Source of the DNA: Amycolatopsis umgeniensis
Lineage (GTDB): Bacteria > Actinomycetota > Actinomycetes > Mycobacteriales > Pseudonocardiaceae
Reading direction: 5' to 3'
Assembly: GCF_014205155.1 (NCBI RefSeq)
Contig: NZ_JACHMX010000001.1
Coordinates: forward strand, 6,634,001-6,698,000
Length of the DNA stretch: 64,000 nucleotides
Below the pieces are notes generated by a model. That model did not search any database. It was not told where the DNA came from and saw only the letters and a program-made list of their open reading frames with translations. The translations under genes were made by a program, and so were the position numbers. The number at the start of each line of letters is the position of its first letter. The stretch's first letter is position 1. Below are positions 62,197 to 64,000 of the stretch, one piece after another.

Positions 62197-63471
62197 ATGA
62201 CCACGAGGATCGCGATCATCGGCGGTGGCACGGGTGGGCTCTGTCTGGCGCAAGGTCTGCGCAAGGCGGGGGTCGACGTGTCCGTCCACGAGCGGAGCCG
62301 CACCCGGACCGAGCGGCTGCAGGGCTATCGCGTGCACATCAATCCGCACGGCTCGGCCGCACTGCACGAATGCCTGCCATCCGAACTCTGGGAGCGGTTC
62401 TTGGCGACGACCGGCACCACGAGCGGTGCGTTCACGTTCGTGACCGAGCGACTGAAGGATCTGATGGTGATCGACAGCGAGCTGACCTGGAGCCCGGATC
62501 CTGCGTCGAGCCATCACTCGGTCAGCCGGATCAGCCTGCACCAGGTGCTGTCCGACGGGCTCGGCGGAGTTCTGCACCACGGCAAGGAGTTCACCGGCTA
62601 TCGCCGCGAGGGGGAGGTGGTCGTCTGCGAGTTCGCGGACGGGAGCACCGTCGAGGCCGATCTGGTCATCGGCGCCGACGGGGCCAATTCCCGGGTGCGC
62701 AAACAGTTCCTTCCCGAAGCCGAGCGGGTGGACACCGGGATCATCGCGATCGCGGGCAAGCATCCATTGACCGAAGACACCCGCAAACGCTTGCCCGCCA
62801 AGCTCACCGACGGTCCGAGCATGGTGATGCCGCGTACCGGCGCGGGACTGTTCACCGCGCCGCACGAGCTGAACGGCGTCCTGTCGGTCAACGACGAGAC
62901 CGCGAGCCACGACCCCGTCCTGTTCGACAACACTTCGAGCTACATCATGTGGGCCCTCGCCGCCGGCAACCGGCGCTACCCGGACAATGTGTCCTCATTG
63001 GACGGAGAAGCCCTGCGGGCTCTCGTACTCGACCTGATCGACGGCTGGGACCCGGCGTTCAAGGAACTGGTCGCCGGCTCGCCCGCGGGCTCGGTGTCCC
63101 TGCTGCCGATCTTCACGTCGAAGCCCGTCGGGCCATGGCCGACCAGCAACATCACCCTGCTCGGCGACGCGATCCACAGCATGACGCCGTTCCGCGGCAT
63201 CGGCGCGAACACCGCGCTCCGGGACGCGCGACTGCTGTGTCGCAACCTCGTCGCGGCGCGCGAGACCGGCGCGGTGCGTACCGCGATCGCCGACTACGAG
63301 CACCAGATGCGGGACTACGGCTTCGCGGCGGTGCGCGACTCGGAACGCAGTGCGCGCCAGTTCGTGTCGGAGAACAGGGTGGGCCGCACGACGGCGCGGG
63401 GGATGTTCCGCTTCTTCCAGGCCGTCCCTCCGTTGAAGCGCAAGGTCTTCAGCGACCACGGCGACTCATAG
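62197..63471 (+). CDS. FAD-dependent monooxygenase
   Basis: A 424-residue group A flavoprotein hydroxylase. The Rossmann motif is IAIIGGGTGGLCLAQGL (residues 5-21), the second FAD motif DG is in DLVIGADGANSRVR near 163-176, and GDAIHSMTPFRGIGANTALRDA (about 326-347) is the GD box. The C-terminus is helical. Such enzymes hydroxylate aromatic or polycyclic compounds, for catabolism or antibiotic tailoring or inactivation. GAGAGGAG precedes the ATG. The stop overlaps the argS stop by 6 bases on the opposite strand. Confidence 0.9.
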   Translation: MTTRIAIIGGGTGGLCLAQGLRKAGVDVSVHERSRTRTERLQGYRVHINPHGSAALHECLPSELWERFLATTGTTSGAFTFVTERLKDLMVIDSELTWSPDPASSHHSVSRISLHQVLSDGLGGVLHHGKEFTGYRREGEVVVCEFADGSTVEADLVIGADGANSRVRKQFLPEAERVDTGIIAIAGKHPLTEDTRKRLPAKLTDGPSMVMPRTGAGLFTAPHELNGVLSVNDETASHDPVLFDNTSSYIMWALAAGNRRYPDNVSSLDGEALRALVLDLIDGWDPAFKELVAGSPAGSVSLLPIFTSKPVGPWPTSNITLLGDAIHSMTPFRGIGANTALRDARLLCRNLVAARETGAVRTAIADYEHQMRDYGFAAVRDSERSARQFVSENRVGRTTARGMFRFFQAVPPLKRKVFSDHGDS

Positions 63472-64000
63472 CCGGGCAGGAGCGGAGATGCCCAGCAGGG
63501 ACAAACCCAGCGTCAGCGTCTTCGCGGTGAGTTCGGCCAGCAGCAGTCGTGAGTCGCGGACGCCGGGACCTTCCGCGTCCAGCACCGGGCACTGTTCGTA
63601 GAACCGCGAGAACACGACCGCGGTTTCGTAGAGGTACGTGCACAGCTTGTGGGGGAGATATCCGGCGGTCGCCGCGCCGATCGCCTCGGGGAAGCGGGCA
63701 AGGGCGAGTGCCAGCGCCCGTTCGGCGGGATGGCCGAGCAGGACCCGTGCGCCGGTGAGATCCTGATCCGCCTTCGCCAGCACGGAACGGATCCGCGCGT
63801 GGGCGTATTGCAGATAGACCGAGGTGTTCCCGTTCTTGGAGAGCATCCGTTCCCAAGAGAAGACGTAGTCACGTTCGCGATCGCCGGAAAGGTCGGCGTA
63901 CTTGACCGCGCCGATCCCGATCGCCGCCGCGACCTCTTCCCTGACCTCGGGGGAGAGGTCGCCTCGCCCGTCGAGCACTCCAGCGGCGTGGGCGACAGCC
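63466..64000 (-). CDS. argS: Arginine--tRNA ligase (C-terminal part, truncated by window)
   Basis: The frame is open to the window end, so only the C-terminal 177 residues of the synthetase are seen. AAAIGIGAVKYADLSGDRERDYVFSWERMLSKNGNTSVYLQYAHAR is the catalytic-domain end of ArgRS, and the rest is the DALR anticodon-binding domain, ending LTLGLSLLGI. The 5' part lies beyond base 64000. Confidence 0.92.
   Translation of the reverse strand, partial: AVAHAAGVLDGRGDLSPEVREEVAAAIGIGAVKYADLSGDRERDYVFSWERMLSKNGNTSVYLQYAHARIRSVLAKADQDLTGARVLLGHPAERALALALARFPEAIGAATAGYLPHKLCTYLYETAVVFSRFYEQCPVLDAEGPGVRDSRLLLAELTAKTLTLGLSLLGISAPARL

Overview
The window is high-GC actinobacterial DNA, with many GTG/TTG starts, leaderless-looking promoters and Tat-type signal peptides. 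Gene order and protein style point to the Pseudonocardiaceae, most likely Amycolatopsis or a close relative. The genus is an inference; no rRNA is present to confirm it. I see no tRNA, rRNA, CRISPR array, transposase or phage gene.

The skeleton is a conserved core block: tig-clpP1-clpP2-clpX (10.8-15.2 kb), valS (31.1-33.7), folC-DUF4233 (35.4-37.5), ndk (43.0-43.4), rne-rplU-rpmA-obgE-proB (53.5-60.1). This is the order of the Mycobacterium tuberculosis tig...proB segment, here split by lineage-specific inserts. argS (truncated by the window edge) ends the window.

0-10.4 kb: a DUF2127 membrane protein (partial), a PP2C phosphatase, then a minus-strand operon of histidine kinase, ArnT-like GT39, GT2-GtrA and a second GT39. 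This is probably a polyprenyl-phosphate-sugar system that decorates the envelope. Identical triple 11-bp-spaced CACAG boxes sit 34-35 bp before the kinase and before the GT2 gene. A natural fusion of a membrane desaturase/hydroxylase and its ferredoxin-reductase follows.

15-31 kb insert: a small membrane protein; a MEDS-HATPase anti-sigma-like regulator behind a stress-sigma-type promoter; a secreted esterase; a TetR repressor divergent from a carotenoid oxygenase with twin operators; fdhD divergent from an oxalate/formate-type MFS permease with a 42-aa partner; an SDR; an LCP cell-wall ligase. A minus-strand operon encodes two related single-pass membrane proteins, an FdhF/YdeP-type molybdopterin oxidoreductase and a SMI1/leucine-rich protein, followed by a secreted four-repeat protein. 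FdhD, the permease and the oxidoreductase suggest formate or small-acid metabolism.

33-53 kb: an SGNH hydrolase, a methyltransferase, a penicillin-acylase-type Ntn hydrolase, a PhoD-like phosphodiesterase broken by a one-base frameshift, an imine-reductase-like enzyme with a divergent HxlR regulator, an MDMPI-type protein, a phosphodiester glycosidase-metallophosphoesterase fusion, an M14 carboxypeptidase, a DrrAB-like ABC exporter and an S8 protease. Secreted hydrolases dominate.

60-64 kb: a SigE-family ECF sigma factor with a membrane partner, and a TetR regulator divergent from an FAD monooxygenase, with a readable promoter and operator between them.

Non-coding DNA stands out. Two intergenic arrays of 12-bp GATCACGCGAGT units on a strict 21-bp period are each folded into a two-fold symmetric inverted repeat. 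Two large perfect hairpins of the GTGAAGG/CCTTCAC type separate convergent genes.
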